From contig JAZUHH010000065.1 in NCBI GenBank assembly GCA_045641625.1, positions 1 to 47,608 of the forward strand: a stretch of DNA of 47,608 nt, in the 5' to 3' direction. This stretch comes from UBA1723 sp045641625 (lineage in GTDB: Bacteria > Bacteroidota > Bacteroidia > Bacteroidales > Paludibacteraceae). Shown here piece after piece: positions 1 through 9,194 of this stretch. Positions within the stretch are counted from its first letter, which is position 1, and the number at the start of each line of letters is the position of its first letter. Under the pieces are notes generated by a model. That model had not been told where the DNA came from. It searched no databases and saw only the letters and a program-made list of their open reading frames with translations. The translations under genes and the position numbers were made by a program.

Positions 1-1782
1 TGTTGCACCAATATTATATTTTGCCCATTTCGTTCCGCTTGGCAAACCAAGATCTACAAATTCATGACCATTGACAACCTCTACATCAAGTTCATCATAA
101 ACCGCATTGACTATCAAATCAGACTTGACATTTTCGAATGATTTGTCCCAACCTTTGAACTTATAGCCACATACCATAGGCACTTCAGGTGCTACAGCAC
201 TAGCTCCTTCATCTACCTTTTGACTTTCGATGAGATCACCATCCATATCAAGGAACTTAACCGAGAATGTTTTAGCGATTGTCACACTAGCATTGCCCAC
301 TACAGGGCGAACGGTTAGTCCATAGTAACTACTATTATAATTAGAGTGGAGGTACTTTTCTTCTTCATCGAATACTAACGAGAACGATGCCTTATCTACA
401 GTAGTTGATCTTTGAGGCATTTGTGAAGTCCAATAAAAGCCCTTCACATCAGAACTGACAGAGCCCTTGTCAGTTTGTCTGTTAGATGCAGGAAGGAATA
501 TCCATTTACAATTCTCCTTGCTTATAACCTTGTAACCTACAACGCCGTTGAATGTGGTCCATTTCCAATTACAATTTTCAATCAATTCGTCGAACTCATC
601 AATTGTTGGCATTCTCCAATTCTCACTCCAATTCTGATTTGCAGCATCGTATGATGCACTCAATTTACCATTCAAATCTAACACTCCATTATTCTGCAGT
701 TTATAATAATCACCGGAAAGAGAAAATTCTGACTTTGAATATACTTCTTTTGTTCCAACTTCTCCCCATGAATAATAATGGCCACTTCCATCAGGTTGTT
801 TGGCACCTATATTCATAGTAGCCCACTTTGTTCCACTTGGCAAACCAAGGTCAACATATTCATAACCGTCAACTTCGCCAGAAACTGGATAGCTCAATTC
901 CTCGTCAAGTTCAAACCTAACATCTACAACATCGTCCATAAGAAACTTATCAGTACCTTCCTCATCAGAACATTCCTTCTTGAAATGAACGATCATGTAG
1001 GTCTTTGGTTCCTCTACATTCTGCAACACCGGACGGACAAAACCGCAATTAAAACGAACTGCCACATCAACAGTAAACTTATTACTACCATTTATCATGC
1101 GAGCTACGTATGAACCTTGATTCTTAGTTGTATAACTATCATCTTGAAGTTCGCTTACAAGATATTCTATTGTACTGTACTTATGCTTGTCATTTGCATA
1201 AGGGAAAAACAATTGCTTGCCATTTATTTTGCTTGTAGCAATAACACCTTTCATTCCTGAACCGTTGAAGCCATCTGTCCAAGCCAATGTACAATTATCA
1301 AACAACTCATTAAAATCAGCTCTTGTTGGCATTCTCCAAGAATCACCCCAATTTACAGTAGCGGCATCATCTTCAGGAAGAAGAACAGTAAGGTCATCTG
1401 TTTCTCCATTCAATGTATTACCTGTATAATAGCGAGTGTACTTGGTTACATAAAGTTTTCCACCTTCATTTACATAAAATTTGTAGTTATTCTCAGAAAA
1501 CTCACTTTTAGTTTCAGTCTCTCCCCAAGCATAAAAGTCACCGCCTTCATCTAGCTTTGTAGCACCCACATTACAAGTAGCCCACTTTGTTCCACTTGGC
1601 AAACCAAGATCAACATAATCATGACCACCTAGATCAGCACCGCTCTCCTCGAAAGTTACCTCGACAACATCGTCAGCATTATAGCTGACTGTTCTGTCCT
1701 TCAAATCTACATGCATGTATGTGTCTGCCGAAGCAGTTCCAAGACATGCAAGACCAAATAGTGATAGTAAAAATTTCTTCAT
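1..1782 (-). CDS. FISUMP-type multi-module surface protein (3' end outside window)
   Basis: An open frame of 594 codons runs from the ATG at 1782 to the window edge without a stop, so the C-terminus is missing. It starts with a signal peptide (MKKFLLSLFGLACLG) and then a short DLKDRTVSYNADDVVEV element. Three repeats follow, each opening with DLGLPSGTKWA or a close variant (DNA about 1580-1613, 831-855 and 22-57). The first two continue with an AWGE/SWGE block, a NWRMPT/SWRMPT block and a VRPV end, which is the layout of the Fibrobacter succinogenes major paralogous domain (FISUMP, TIGR02145). Between repeats two and three is an InlB-B/Flg_new-like module (VKFLDMDGDLIES...GYKFKGWDKSF). The start lies 3 bp after the stop of the small T9SS-like gene, so the two are probably cotranscribed. 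Function is unknown; a secreted or cell-surface location is likely. Confidence 0.85.
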   Translation of the reverse strand, partial: MKKFLLSLFGLACLGTASADTYMHVDLKDRTVSYNADDVVEVTFEESGADLGGHDYVDLGLPSGTKWATCNVGATKLDEGGDFYAWGETETKSEFSENNYKFYVNEGGKLYVTKYTRYYTGNTLNGETDDLTVLLPEDDAATVNWGDSWRMPTRADFNELFDNCTLAWTDGFNGSGMKGVIATSKINGKQLFFPYANDKHKYSTIEYLVSELQDDSYTTKNQGSYVARMINGSNKFTVDVAVRFNCGFVRPVLQNVEEPKTYMIVHFKKECSDEEGTDKFLMDDVVDVRFELDEELSYPVSGEVDGYEYVDLGLPSGTKWATMNIGAKQPDGSGHYYSWGEVGTKEVYSKSEFSLSGDYYKLQNNGVLDLNGKLSASYDAANQNWSENWRMPTIDEFDELIENCNWKWTTFNGVVGYKVISKENCKWIFLPASNRQTDKGSVSSDVKGFYWTSQMPQRSTTVDKASFSLVFDEEEKYLHSNYNSSYYGLTVRPVVGNASVTIAKTFSVKFLDMDGDLIESQKVDEGASAVAPEVPMVCGYKFKGWDKSFENVKSDLIVNAVYDELDVEVVNGHEFVDLGLPSGTKWAKYNIGAT

Positions 1783-1785
1783 ACC

Positions 1786-2253
1786 TTACTTGCGAATTAC
1801 TTTGAATGACTTGTCTGCCACTGTTAGGACATAGACACCCTTGACCTGTGGCAAACCTACTGTTGCACTTCCCTCGCTGTCAGTCTTTGCCGACAAAACA
1901 ACCTTGCCAGTTGCATCGACAAGCGACACGACTGCAGAAGCCTCTGCGTTCTGAACCTTGATTGTTGAGTTATCAATATAGACAACTCGAAGACTGTTGG
2001 CAGCCACTTTTCCAAGGCCTGTCACAGTGTTTGTGAAATGATAGTTCTTCACTCCGCTGACTGCGTAGGATGTCTTTGCATCTCCGTTTACAACAAGGTC
2101 ACCTTTACTGAATGTAAACACCGGATTCTCTGACAACAAGAAGTCTATCTTGCTGCCGCTTTTCTGCTCTATTGTCACATAGGTTGGGTCGGCCTGAACC
2201 GCCAAAGAACCAAGCAACAATGCAATAGAAAAGATACTTCTCTTATAATTCAT
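1786..2253 (-). CDS. Small secreted protein with T9SS-like C-terminal domain
   Basis: 155 residues from the ATG at 2253. An upstream in-frame extension to 2334 has no signal-peptide logic and was rejected. The start MNYKRSIFSIALLLGSLAVQA is a clear signal peptide. The middle has a TIEQKSGSKIDF...PVFTF element followed by KTSYAVSGVKNYHF. The last 80 or so residues end GVYVLTVADKSFKVIRK, resembling the terminal strands of a T9SS type A sorting domain, though the usual YPNP entry motif is absent. It is a clear paralogue of the protein at 39143-39607, with the same order of motifs and the same SFKVIRK end. A FISUMP protein follows 3 bp downstream. Function not recognised; it may be a stand-alone sorting or adhesion module. 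Confidence 0.85.
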   Translation of the reverse strand: MNYKRSIFSIALLLGSLAVQADPTYVTIEQKSGSKIDFLLSENPVFTFSKGDLVVNGDAKTSYAVSGVKNYHFTNTVTGLGKVAANSLRVVYIDNSTIKVQNAEASAVVSLVDATGKVVLSAKTDSEGSATVGLPQVKGVYVLTVADKSFKVIRK

Positions 2254-2272
2254 TGTTTTAGATATATTGTCC

Positions 2273-2280
2273 CAAATATA
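2273..2280 (-). promoter_or_regulatory. Candidate Bacteroidetes -7 box
   Basis: On the minus strand the sequence reads TATATTTG, matching TAnnTTTG, 19 bp upstream of the ATG at 2253. No TTTG -33 element stands at the expected 19-21 bp distance, so support is partial. Confidence 0.35.
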
Positions 2281-2671
2281 TAAAATTTTGTGCGAAATTA
2301 AATAAAAAAGGTCATACACAAAGGGGGGATACAAGATTTTTTATCCCAACTCACCATTTTTTATATAATTCCACCATTTTTTGTTCATTTTTAATACTAG
2401 ACAAATTTCATTAGGCTACTCAAACATTTATTTGACAATGTTGACAACAAGAATGCAAAAAAAGAATTTATTTTTATATCAAGTCATATTCTTTTAAAGA
2501 AAAACAAAAATCATTTCTGTGTCAAACACATTTGAGAGCCAAAAGGAAACTTATATTTCGCATTCAATAGTAATCTGAGGGCAAAAGGAAAATAAAATTT
2601 CACTACTTGTATGCCACTACAAAGAAAAAAGAAGTTGCAAGGCTCCTCCAAATTTTCTGTTATTAAAAAAG

Positions 2672-2699
2672 AAACCCCACTCCATTATGGAGCAGGGTT
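2672..2699 (-). terminator. Rho-independent terminator of the TonB-family gene
   Basis: A hairpin with outer arms AACCC/GGGTT and inner arms CTCCA/TGGAG lies 29 bp after the stop at 2728. On the minus strand it is followed by CTTTTTTAATA. Confidence 0.8.
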
Positions 2700-2727
2700 C
2701 ACCTATTTTAGCATATAGTTCGTTCGA

Positions 2728-5244
2728 CTAGTCGAAATCGTCAATAATCATGTCATCGTCTCTCGAGGAATCTCCGTCCTTGCCATTCTTACCCTTCTTG
2801 TCCTTGTTGTTAGTACCGAAGTTATAAGTGGCAGTAAGCGCAAATGTACGGCTGTTTCTCTTGCTGATTGACTTCTGGTGGAACTGCTCTCCCCAAGTTA
2901 CCACGTTCCTGTTTCTGGAATTGGTGATGTCACGAACGGACAAAGAAAGGTTAAGCTTCTTGTTAAAGAAAGGACGCTTGAAACCGATATTCATCACAAA
3001 CTCCTGCTTTGTAGTTCCCTGAGCAGCAACCCTAGGCGAACGATAATTCAAAGAGAACTGTCCGCTAATATCATAAGGAAGTCGGAAGTCTATGCTCTCC
3101 TTGGCATTCCATGTGAATCCATGACGCTCGCGAAGCTCGAAATACATAACTTCCACTCTACCGTCATCCATAAGGACTGCCGCACTATCCACACCTCCGA
3201 CCAGGTTATAGTTGTAAAGGTTGAAGTTTGTAGTGAATGTTATAGGCTTGAACTTGTTCTTTGCAATCAGCTCAAGACCAGTAGAATGAGACTTGTTCAT
3301 GTTGGCGAAAGTGCTCTTGAAGGCATTTCCGTCTATCCAGCTGTACTGCTCGACCACGTCGTCAGTAAATCGGTAGTAGATTGAAGCTGTATATACATGA
3401 TCCTTTGGAGTTGTATGAAGGTAGTTCAACTCCAACGATGTAGTACGCTCAGGCATCAAATCGGGATTTCCATAAGTGATGTTGCTTGAGTCACTCATGT
3501 TCGGATTCGGATTAAGCCTGAAACCACGAGGACGAGAGATTCTCTTCAATCCGCTGAACTGCAATTCGTCATGGTCAGAAAACTTGTAGCTTACAAACAA
3601 CGAAGGGAACAAGTTTGTATAAGGCTCGATGTTGTCCTTAGAATTTGTGCTCTTCTGTTTCCAGGAAACATCGGAAAGCTCTCCACGGAGACCTGCCTTA
3701 TATGAAAAACGCTTGTATGTCTGGCTCCACATTCCATAGAACGCATAGATGTTCTGGTACAAAGTGAAGTCACTTGTCAAACCCGGATGGATTTCATAGT
3801 CCGAAGCACCGCCGAGCTTCTGTCTGTAAACAACATCATTGCTCTCAGTCTGGAGGTTGGCGTTCAATCCCAACTCCAACTTTGAAAGCTGTCCTACAGC
3901 CTTTGTGTAATCTACTGACAGTAAAGTGTTGCTGCGAGTGCGCTCATTGTCCTGAATCTGCTGGGAATATCGGTCAACCAACTCCTGACCTGTCAAGTAA
4001 TCGTAATACTCCTGAATGAAATCAGTGCTGTTGTCCGTATTGTTCTGCGAATACTGGGCCTGGAACAAGATGTCTGCTGTCTTTGAGAAGTTGTGGCCAT
4101 AGTCCAACTTGAGGTTGAACATATTTCTCGGAGACTCGCCTTCTCCCAAACGATGAGAAATAAGATTCTTCTCGAAAACTGACCCAAGAACATTTCCGTA
4201 CTGATAGTTCAAGTCTTCGGTACGGTTATTCTTTCCAAGAGAAACAAGTCCGGACACACCGAAACGGTTATTGTCATTGATCTGGCAGTCCGCGCTCAAC
4301 CTTCCGAAGAAGGAATTGATTCTGAAGTCTCTTGAACCTAATGTATTTATGAAGGTTGTGTCTCCGTCTCTATAATTTTCTCGCTTAATGTCGCTTGTTC
4401 CATAAAAGGTCTTTCTCTGCCAACCAAGGGAAGCAATGTAAGTCCACTTGCCCTTTGTAATTGTAAGACCAACACCAATGTTACCTCCTACCTTTCCTTC
4501 CCAAGGATAGGAAACACCAGCACTGAGAGTTCCGAAAACACCAGGCTTGGCATCTTTCTTCAATACGATGTTAATGATTCCCGCAGAGCCTTCAGCCGAA
4601 TACTTTGACGAAGGGTTTGTTATGATCTCCACCTTTTCGATACTTCCCGCAGGGAACTGCTCCAACAGATCTCCCTGAGTCTCGGAAGAAAGACCTGCAC
4701 TCTTGCCATTGATAAAGACCTCTACATTCTCGTTATTTCTAAGGGACACATTACCGTCCAAATCCACGTCAACAGTAGGAATATCACGAAGAAGGTCAGT
4801 AGCAGACACTCCGGCAGTCATTGCAGACTCGCTGACCACAAAGGTCTTCTTATCCACATCCATCTTTAGGTTTGTTCTTGTGCCAACCACTTCATATTCA
4901 GTAAGCAGGGAAACGTCCTCGCGCATCTTGATTGACAGTTTTGCTCCTCCCTCGCGCTTCAACATCTGGGGAGTAATCTTGTTAAGATACTCTTTGTAAC
5001 CAACAAACGAAACTGAGATAGTATATTCATTCTCCTTCACGTTCAGGAACTCGAACTTTCCGTTGTCGTCAGTCAATGTTCCATACACTGCGACATTCTG
5101 GGCATCAAGCAGAGCCACAGTTGCAAACGGTATTGGTTCTGTCGTATTTGCATCAATTACTCTTCCACGCATATAGTACCCTTGCGCCAAAGAGGCCAAA
5201 GCACTGGAAAGAAATATAAGCAGAATTAAGAATTTACTTCTCAT
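2728..5244 (-). CDS. TonB-dependent receptor family outer-membrane beta-barrel protein
   Basis: 838 residues from the ATG at 5244. A signal peptide (residues 1-20) is followed by a carboxypeptidase-regulatory-like domain (about 23-110: GRVIDANTTEPIPFATV...DDNGKFEFLNV). Next is a plug domain (about 115-230, with VEVFINGKSAG and SAGIINIVLKK), then a long beta-barrel of the OMP_b-brl_3 type. The tail is very hydrophilic and acidic (DDDMIIDDFD). Such proteins sit in the outer membrane and may import ligands or act as large barrels; the substrate cannot be read from the sequence. No SusD partner is adjacent, so this is not a classic SusCD pair. It stands alone between a terminator (2672-2699) and the ftsH terminator (5315-5340). 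Confidence 0.9.
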   Translation of the reverse strand: MRSKFLILLIFLSSALASLAQGYYMRGRVIDANTTEPIPFATVALLDAQNVAVYGTLTDDNGKFEFLNVKENEYTISVSFVGYKEYLNKITPQMLKREGGAKLSIKMREDVSLLTEYEVVGTRTNLKMDVDKKTFVVSESAMTAGVSATDLLRDIPTVDVDLDGNVSLRNNENVEVFINGKSAGLSSETQGDLLEQFPAGSIEKVEIITNPSSKYSAEGSAGIINIVLKKDAKPGVFGTLSAGVSYPWEGKVGGNIGVGLTITKGKWTYIASLGWQRKTFYGTSDIKRENYRDGDTTFINTLGSRDFRINSFFGRLSADCQINDNNRFGVSGLVSLGKNNRTEDLNYQYGNVLGSVFEKNLISHRLGEGESPRNMFNLKLDYGHNFSKTADILFQAQYSQNNTDNSTDFIQEYYDYLTGQELVDRYSQQIQDNERTRSNTLLSVDYTKAVGQLSKLELGLNANLQTESNDVVYRQKLGGASDYEIHPGLTSDFTLYQNIYAFYGMWSQTYKRFSYKAGLRGELSDVSWKQKSTNSKDNIEPYTNLFPSLFVSYKFSDHDELQFSGLKRISRPRGFRLNPNPNMSDSSNITYGNPDLMPERTTSLELNYLHTTPKDHVYTASIYYRFTDDVVEQYSWIDGNAFKSTFANMNKSHSTGLELIAKNKFKPITFTTNFNLYNYNLVGGVDSAAVLMDDGRVEVMYFELRERHGFTWNAKESIDFRLPYDISGQFSLNYRSPRVAAQGTTKQEFVMNIGFKRPFFNKKLNLSLSVRDITNSRNRNVVTWGEQFHQKSISKRNSRTFALTATYNFGTNNKDKKGKNGKDGDSSRDDDMIIDDFD

Positions 5245-5314
5245 ACTTTGTTTGTTTTTATTGTCCTTTGTTTTATGGATTAGTCAATCCTATGTAATCT
5301 ATAAACACGAAAAC

Positions 5315-5340
5315 AAGAGAGTCGGGAAATCCGCTCTCTT
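5315..5340 (-). terminator. Terminator after ftsH
   Basis: Arms AAGAGAG (5315-5321) and CTCTCTT (5334-5340), continued by CGG/CCG with a one-base bulge, begin 8 bp after the ftsH stop. The minus strand continues GTTTTCG, a short U-rich tract. Confidence 0.6.
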
Positions 5341-5348
5341 TGTTCCTG

Positions 5349-7385
5349 TTATTCTTTTGAATCTGTATCTTCGATATTTTCGACTTCCTTCTCGTTTGCC
5401 TCGGAATCGGAAGAACTCTCAGAAGATTCAGCCTGTTTCTTTGCCTCAATCTCCTCGTTTTCCTTGATTATCTCCTCAGCTCGGGAAGTCCACTTGCGCT
5501 TACCGAATATGCGCTCAAGATCCTCTGCGAAGATCACTTCCTTCTCTACAAGAAGCTCTGCCAACTGACGATGGCCGTCAGCATTCTCTTCAAGAACTTT
5601 CTTGGCACGTTCATACTGCTCGTTGATCAGTTTCTTGACCTCCGAATCAATAAGCTGCGCTGTGCTGTCTGAATATGGCTTTGTAAAGGCGTAACTGTCT
5701 TGAGAATCGTAGTAGCACACATTCTTCAAGCTATCGCTCATTCCATAGTAGGCAACCATTGCATAAGCCTGCTTTGTAGTGCGCTCAAGATCATTTGCGG
5801 CACCTGTACCAATTGAGCCTATGAACAAATCTTCTGCGGCGCGTCCTCCAAGCAAAGAGCACATCTTGTCAAGAAGATTCTCCTTTGTGATAAGCTGGCG
5901 CTCCTCAGGAAGATACCATGCGGCACCAAGAGCCATACCTCGCGGAACAATAGTCACCTTGACCAAAGGATCAGCATACTGAAGCATCCAACTGATAGTG
6001 GCATGACCTGCCTCGTGTATTGCTATGGAGCGCTTCTCCTCCTTAGTGATAATCTTGTTTTTCTTTTCAAGACCGCCTATGATACGGTCAACTGCGCTCA
6101 AGAAGTCATCCTTAGTCACTGTCTTCTTATCGTGACGGGCAGCAATAAGGGCAGCCTCGTTACATACGTTCGCAATATCAGCACCGCTGAATCCTGGAGT
6201 CTGGCGAGCAAGGAAATCCACGTCAATGTCCGCATCAAGCTTCAATCTTGACAAATGGACATTGAAGATGGCCTTACGGTCGTTTACATCCGGAAGATCC
6301 ACGCTGATTTGTCTGTCAAAACGACCGGCACGAAGCAACGCCTTGTCAAGGATGTCAACTCGGTTTGTAGCCGCAAGAATAATCACTCCGCTGTTTGTGC
6401 CGAAACCGTCCATCTCTGTAAGCAACTGGTTCAAAGTGCTTTCACGCTCGTCATTACCTCCCATGCTTGGATTCTTTCCACGGGCACGACCAACGGCATC
6501 AATCTCATCAATGAATATAATGCACGGAGCCTTCTCCTTTGCCTGACGGAACAAGTCACGTACACGGCTTGCACCAACTCCGACGAACATTTCCACGAAA
6601 TCAGAACCTGAAAGAGAGAAGAAAGGCACGTCAGCCTCGCCGGCAACAGCCTTGGCAAGCAAAGTCTTTCCTGTTCCCGGAGGGCCTGCCAAGATGGCAC
6701 CCTTCGGAATCTTTCCTCCGAGTTCAGTATATTTTGCAGGATTCTTCAAGAATGCAACGATCTCCTCGACCTCCTGCTTTGCTTCTCCTAGTCCGGCAAC
6801 ATCCTTGAAAGTAACCTTGTTGTCACCACCCTTCTCTACAAGCTTAGCACGGCTCTTCCCAACGCTGAACACGCCGCCAGGTCCACCACCGCCAGTCATT
6901 CTGCGCATTAGGAAGAAATAGATAGCTATAAGGAAAATGAATGGTCCAAACGAGAACAGAAAGCCTTTCATCCAGTCTTCATTCTCTGTAAAAGTGACCT
7001 TTATCTGGTCAACTCCTTCAGTCATCTCCCACTCCTCAAGGTTCTCCGAGAACTTGTCTGCGGAAGGGATCTTGACAGTTACCTGAGGATTCTTTCTGTG
7101 TGCTGACGAGTCCTCGCCTGCAAATGCCTCGTACATCTTTCCTTCCTTGATCTTTGCTATCGCCACACGCTCGTTTGTAACGACTGTGATAGTCTCTACA
7201 GCGTTATGCTCCACCAAAGTTCGGATCTCGTTGTAGCTCACCTCCTTGCCGGAAGGAGCATCACCAGTAAAGATGAAATATGCCAGCACCACAGCAATAG
7301 CCGCGTATAGCCAGCCATACCAAGGAGAACCCAGGTTAGGCTTTTTTGATTTGTTGTTATTTTCAGTATTATTGTCTGATGCCAT
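5349..7385 (-). CDS. ftsH: ATP-dependent zinc metalloprotease FtsH
   Basis: FtsH is a membrane-anchored AAA+ protease that degrades unassembled membrane proteins and short-lived regulators. Two transmembrane segments flank a periplasmic domain (about residues 24-43 and 140-160). The AAA core has Walker A GPPGTGKT (about 235), Walker B CIIFIDEID and the second region of homology (NRVDILDKALLRAGRFDR). The peptidase has the zinc site HEAGH (about 456). The C-terminus is a long Glu/Ser-rich tail. The frame can extend two codons to a TTG at 7391; the ATG at 7385 (MASDNN) is preferred. It lies 24 bp after rsfS, a common Bacteroidetes order, and is probably cotranscribed with it. Confidence 0.97.
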   Translation of the reverse strand: MASDNNTENNNKSKKPNLGSPWYGWLYAAIAVVLAYFIFTGDAPSGKEVSYNEIRTLVEHNAVETITVVTNERVAIAKIKEGKMYEAFAGEDSSAHRKNPQVTVKIPSADKFSENLEEWEMTEGVDQIKVTFTENEDWMKGFLFSFGPFIFLIAIYFFLMRRMTGGGGPGGVFSVGKSRAKLVEKGGDNKVTFKDVAGLGEAKQEVEEIVAFLKNPAKYTELGGKIPKGAILAGPPGTGKTLLAKAVAGEADVPFFSLSGSDFVEMFVGVGASRVRDLFRQAKEKAPCIIFIDEIDAVGRARGKNPSMGGNDERESTLNQLLTEMDGFGTNSGVIILAATNRVDILDKALLRAGRFDRQISVDLPDVNDRKAIFNVHLSRLKLDADIDVDFLARQTPGFSGADIANVCNEAALIAARHDKKTVTKDDFLSAVDRIIGGLEKKNKIITKEEKRSIAIHEAGHATISWMLQYADPLVKVTIVPRGMALGAAWYLPEERQLITKENLLDKMCSLLGGRAAEDLFIGSIGTGAANDLERTTKQAYAMVAYYGMSDSLKNVCYYDSQDSYAFTKPYSDSTAQLIDSEVKKLINEQYERAKKVLEENADGHRQLAELLVEKEVIFAEDLERIFGKRKWTSRAEEIIKENEEIEAKKQAESSESSSDSEANEKEVENIEDTDSKE

Positions 7386-7409
7386 ACTCAAATTTTCGAA
7401 TTACTTGTT

Positions 7410-7775
7410 TTAGTCCAAATCAGGCACAACCACCTTCTTGCCGTCAGCCCACAAATCCTCGATAGCATAGAACTCTCGAAGCTCGGGAAGCATGATATGC
7501 ACAATAACCTCACCATAATCAACAGCAATCCACTGTGAATTCTGGTATCCGTCTGTTATGATTGGATGAACCTGGATCTGCTCACGGACATAACGGCGAA
7601 CAGAATCGGCGATAGCTGTAACCTGAGAAGTTGAATTACCCTCGCAAATTACAAAATGTGGGCAAGTGTAAGTCTCAAGGTCAGTCATGTCCAAAGTGAC
7701 AATCTTCTTGGCCTTAACTTCCTGCATTCCCTCAACTATCTTTTCTACAAGTATATTTGACTCTACAAAATTCAT
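7410..7775 (-). CDS. rsfS: Ribosomal silencing factor RsfS (Iojap family)
   Basis: 121 residues, the usual family size. RsfS binds ribosomal protein uL14 and blocks joining of the subunits in starvation. Family motifs seen are DMTDLETYTCPHFVIC near residue 30-45, a WIAVDYGEVIVHIM block near residue 82, and the REFYAIEDLWAD end. The ATG at 7775 gives the full conserved N-terminus. It sits between argH (39 bp upstream) and ftsH (24 bp downstream) and is likely in the same transcript as ftsH. Confidence 0.95.
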   Translation of the reverse strand: MNFVESNILVEKIVEGMQEVKAKKIVTLDMTDLETYTCPHFVICEGNSTSQVTAIADSVRRYVREQIQVHPIITDGYQNSQWIAVDYGEVIVHIMLPELREFYAIEDLWADGKKVVVPDLD

Positions 7776-7814
7776 ATCTTACATATTATATTCGAGGCTT
7801 TGCTGCCTCTTCTG

Positions 7815-9152
7815 TTACTTCAATAGCGAAGTTTTTGCTGCAGCAACCTTGTCGAACGAGAACTCTGAAATAGTCTGGTTCATAAGCGCTACGATTCCGT
7901 CATTACGAAGGTTTCCGATACTTCCCTCGTGAGTGTGGTTGATATTCTTGTTAGGTTTAAATTCACCAGCCTCGCATGCCAAACCGACCTTCTTATAGGC
8001 GTCACGGAAAGGCATACCCTCCAAAGCAAGACGGTTAACCTCCTCTACAGAGAAGATGAAGTCATACTTAGGATCGTCAAGAATGTGTTCGTTCACCTTC
8101 ACGCCCTTGATAGTGTGAGTTGCCATCTTCAAGCAGTCAAGCAATTCAGCGAAAGACGGCATAAAGATCTCTTTGATAATCTGAAGGTCACGGAAATATC
8201 CGCTTGGCAAGTTGTTGACAATCATCATAATCTGCGACGGAAGACTCTGAATCTTGTTACACTTTGCTCTGGTTAGCTCGAACACGTCAGGGTTCTTCTT
8301 GTGCGGCATGATGCTTGATCCTGTTGTACACTCGTCAGGCAGCTTCAAGAAACCGAAGTTCTGGGATGTGAACATGCAGGCATCGAAAGCAAGCTTTGAA
8401 AGAGTTGCCGCTATGCTTGACAAAGCGAAAGCTACAATCTTCTCCATCTTACCGCGTCCCATCTGTGCATAGACCACGTTGTAGTCCATAGAGTCAAATC
8501 CTAGCAGATCTGTAGTCATCTGACGGTTCAATGGGAACGAAGAACCGTATCCGGCAGCCGAGCCAAGAGGATTACGGTTTGTTATCTTCCAGGCAGAAAG
8601 CAGAAGCTCCATATCATCCGCAAAACTCTCTGCATAGGCACCGAACCACAAGCCGAAAGACGAAGGCATTGCGATCTGAAGGTGTGTGTAACCTGGAAGC
8701 AGTACATTCTTATACTTTTCACTCTGCTCAATCAGAGTGTCGAACAATTCCTTGACTGACTCGGAAACCTCCTGAATCATATCTCTGGTCCAAAGTTTCA
8801 TGTCAAGAAGCACCTGGTCGTTACGGCTTCTTCCGCTATGAATTTTCTTGCCAAGGTCACCAAGCTGACGTGTAAGCATAAGCTCCACCTGAGAGTGAAC
8901 ATCCTCTATTCCCTCCTCGATCACAAACTTGCCTTCCTCGGCCTGCTTGTAAATCTTCTTCAACTCAGCCAACAACACTGGCAGTTCGTCCTTGCCTATC
9001 AAGCCGATAGATTCAAGCATTGTGATATGTGCCATTGAACCCATCACGTCACTCTTGGCAAGATACAAGTCCATCTCGCGGTCGCGACCTACCGTAAACT
9101 TCTCGATTTCAGCGTCTGTAGCCTTACCCTTGTCCCAAAGTTTCTGAGCCAT
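7815..9152 (-). CDS. argH: Argininosuccinate lyase
   Basis: 445 residues. It cleaves argininosuccinate to arginine and fumarate, the last step of arginine synthesis. The fumarase/aspartase superfamily signature GSSIMPHKKNPD is near residue 277. The conserved SGRSRNDQV block lies near residue 107 and TPLGSA-like NPLGSAAGYGS near residue 195. The start ATG at 9152 matches the family N-terminus (AQKLWDKGKATD). No other arg gene is nearby; its place before rsfS-ftsH is probably positional and not functional. Confidence 0.96.
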   Translation of the reverse strand: MAQKLWDKGKATDAEIEKFTVGRDREMDLYLAKSDVMGSMAHITMLESIGLIGKDELPVLLAELKKIYKQAEEGKFVIEEGIEDVHSQVELMLTRQLGDLGKKIHSGRSRNDQVLLDMKLWTRDMIQEVSESVKELFDTLIEQSEKYKNVLLPGYTHLQIAMPSSFGLWFGAYAESFADDMELLLSAWKITNRNPLGSAAGYGSSFPLNRQMTTDLLGFDSMDYNVVYAQMGRGKMEKIVAFALSSIAATLSKLAFDACMFTSQNFGFLKLPDECTTGSSIMPHKKNPDVFELTRAKCNKIQSLPSQIMMIVNNLPSGYFRDLQIIKEIFMPSFAELLDCLKMATHTIKGVKVNEHILDDPKYDFIFSVEEVNRLALEGMPFRDAYKKVGLACEAGEFKPNKNINHTHEGSIGNLRNDGIVALMNQTISEFSFDKVAAAKTSLLK

Positions 9153-9194
9153 TTCTTGTTCTTTATTGTTATTCAGTAAAATACCCAGCAGGTA

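Larger units (their letters stand above)
2254..2727. other. 474-bp AT-rich intergenic region
   Basis: No convincing coding frame was seen. Going leftward on the minus strand it holds the terminator of the TonB-family gene (2672-2699) and then the presumed promoter of the small secreted protein. CACCATTTTTT occurs twice, at 2352-2362 and 2372-2382, exactly 20 bp apart. The rest is A/T-rich without other recognised structure. Confidence 0.6.

Noticed and set aside
1..1782. Repeated DNA blocks as a CRISPR-like or tandem repeat array
   Set aside because: The blocks fall in frame in one open reading frame, are hundreds of bases apart, and correspond to the opening motif of FISUMP modules.
2728..5244. 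SusC-type nutrient receptor
   Set aside because: No SusD-like gene is adjacent and the length and barrel type fit the shorter OMP_b-brl_3 group, so only the broader TonB-family call is made.
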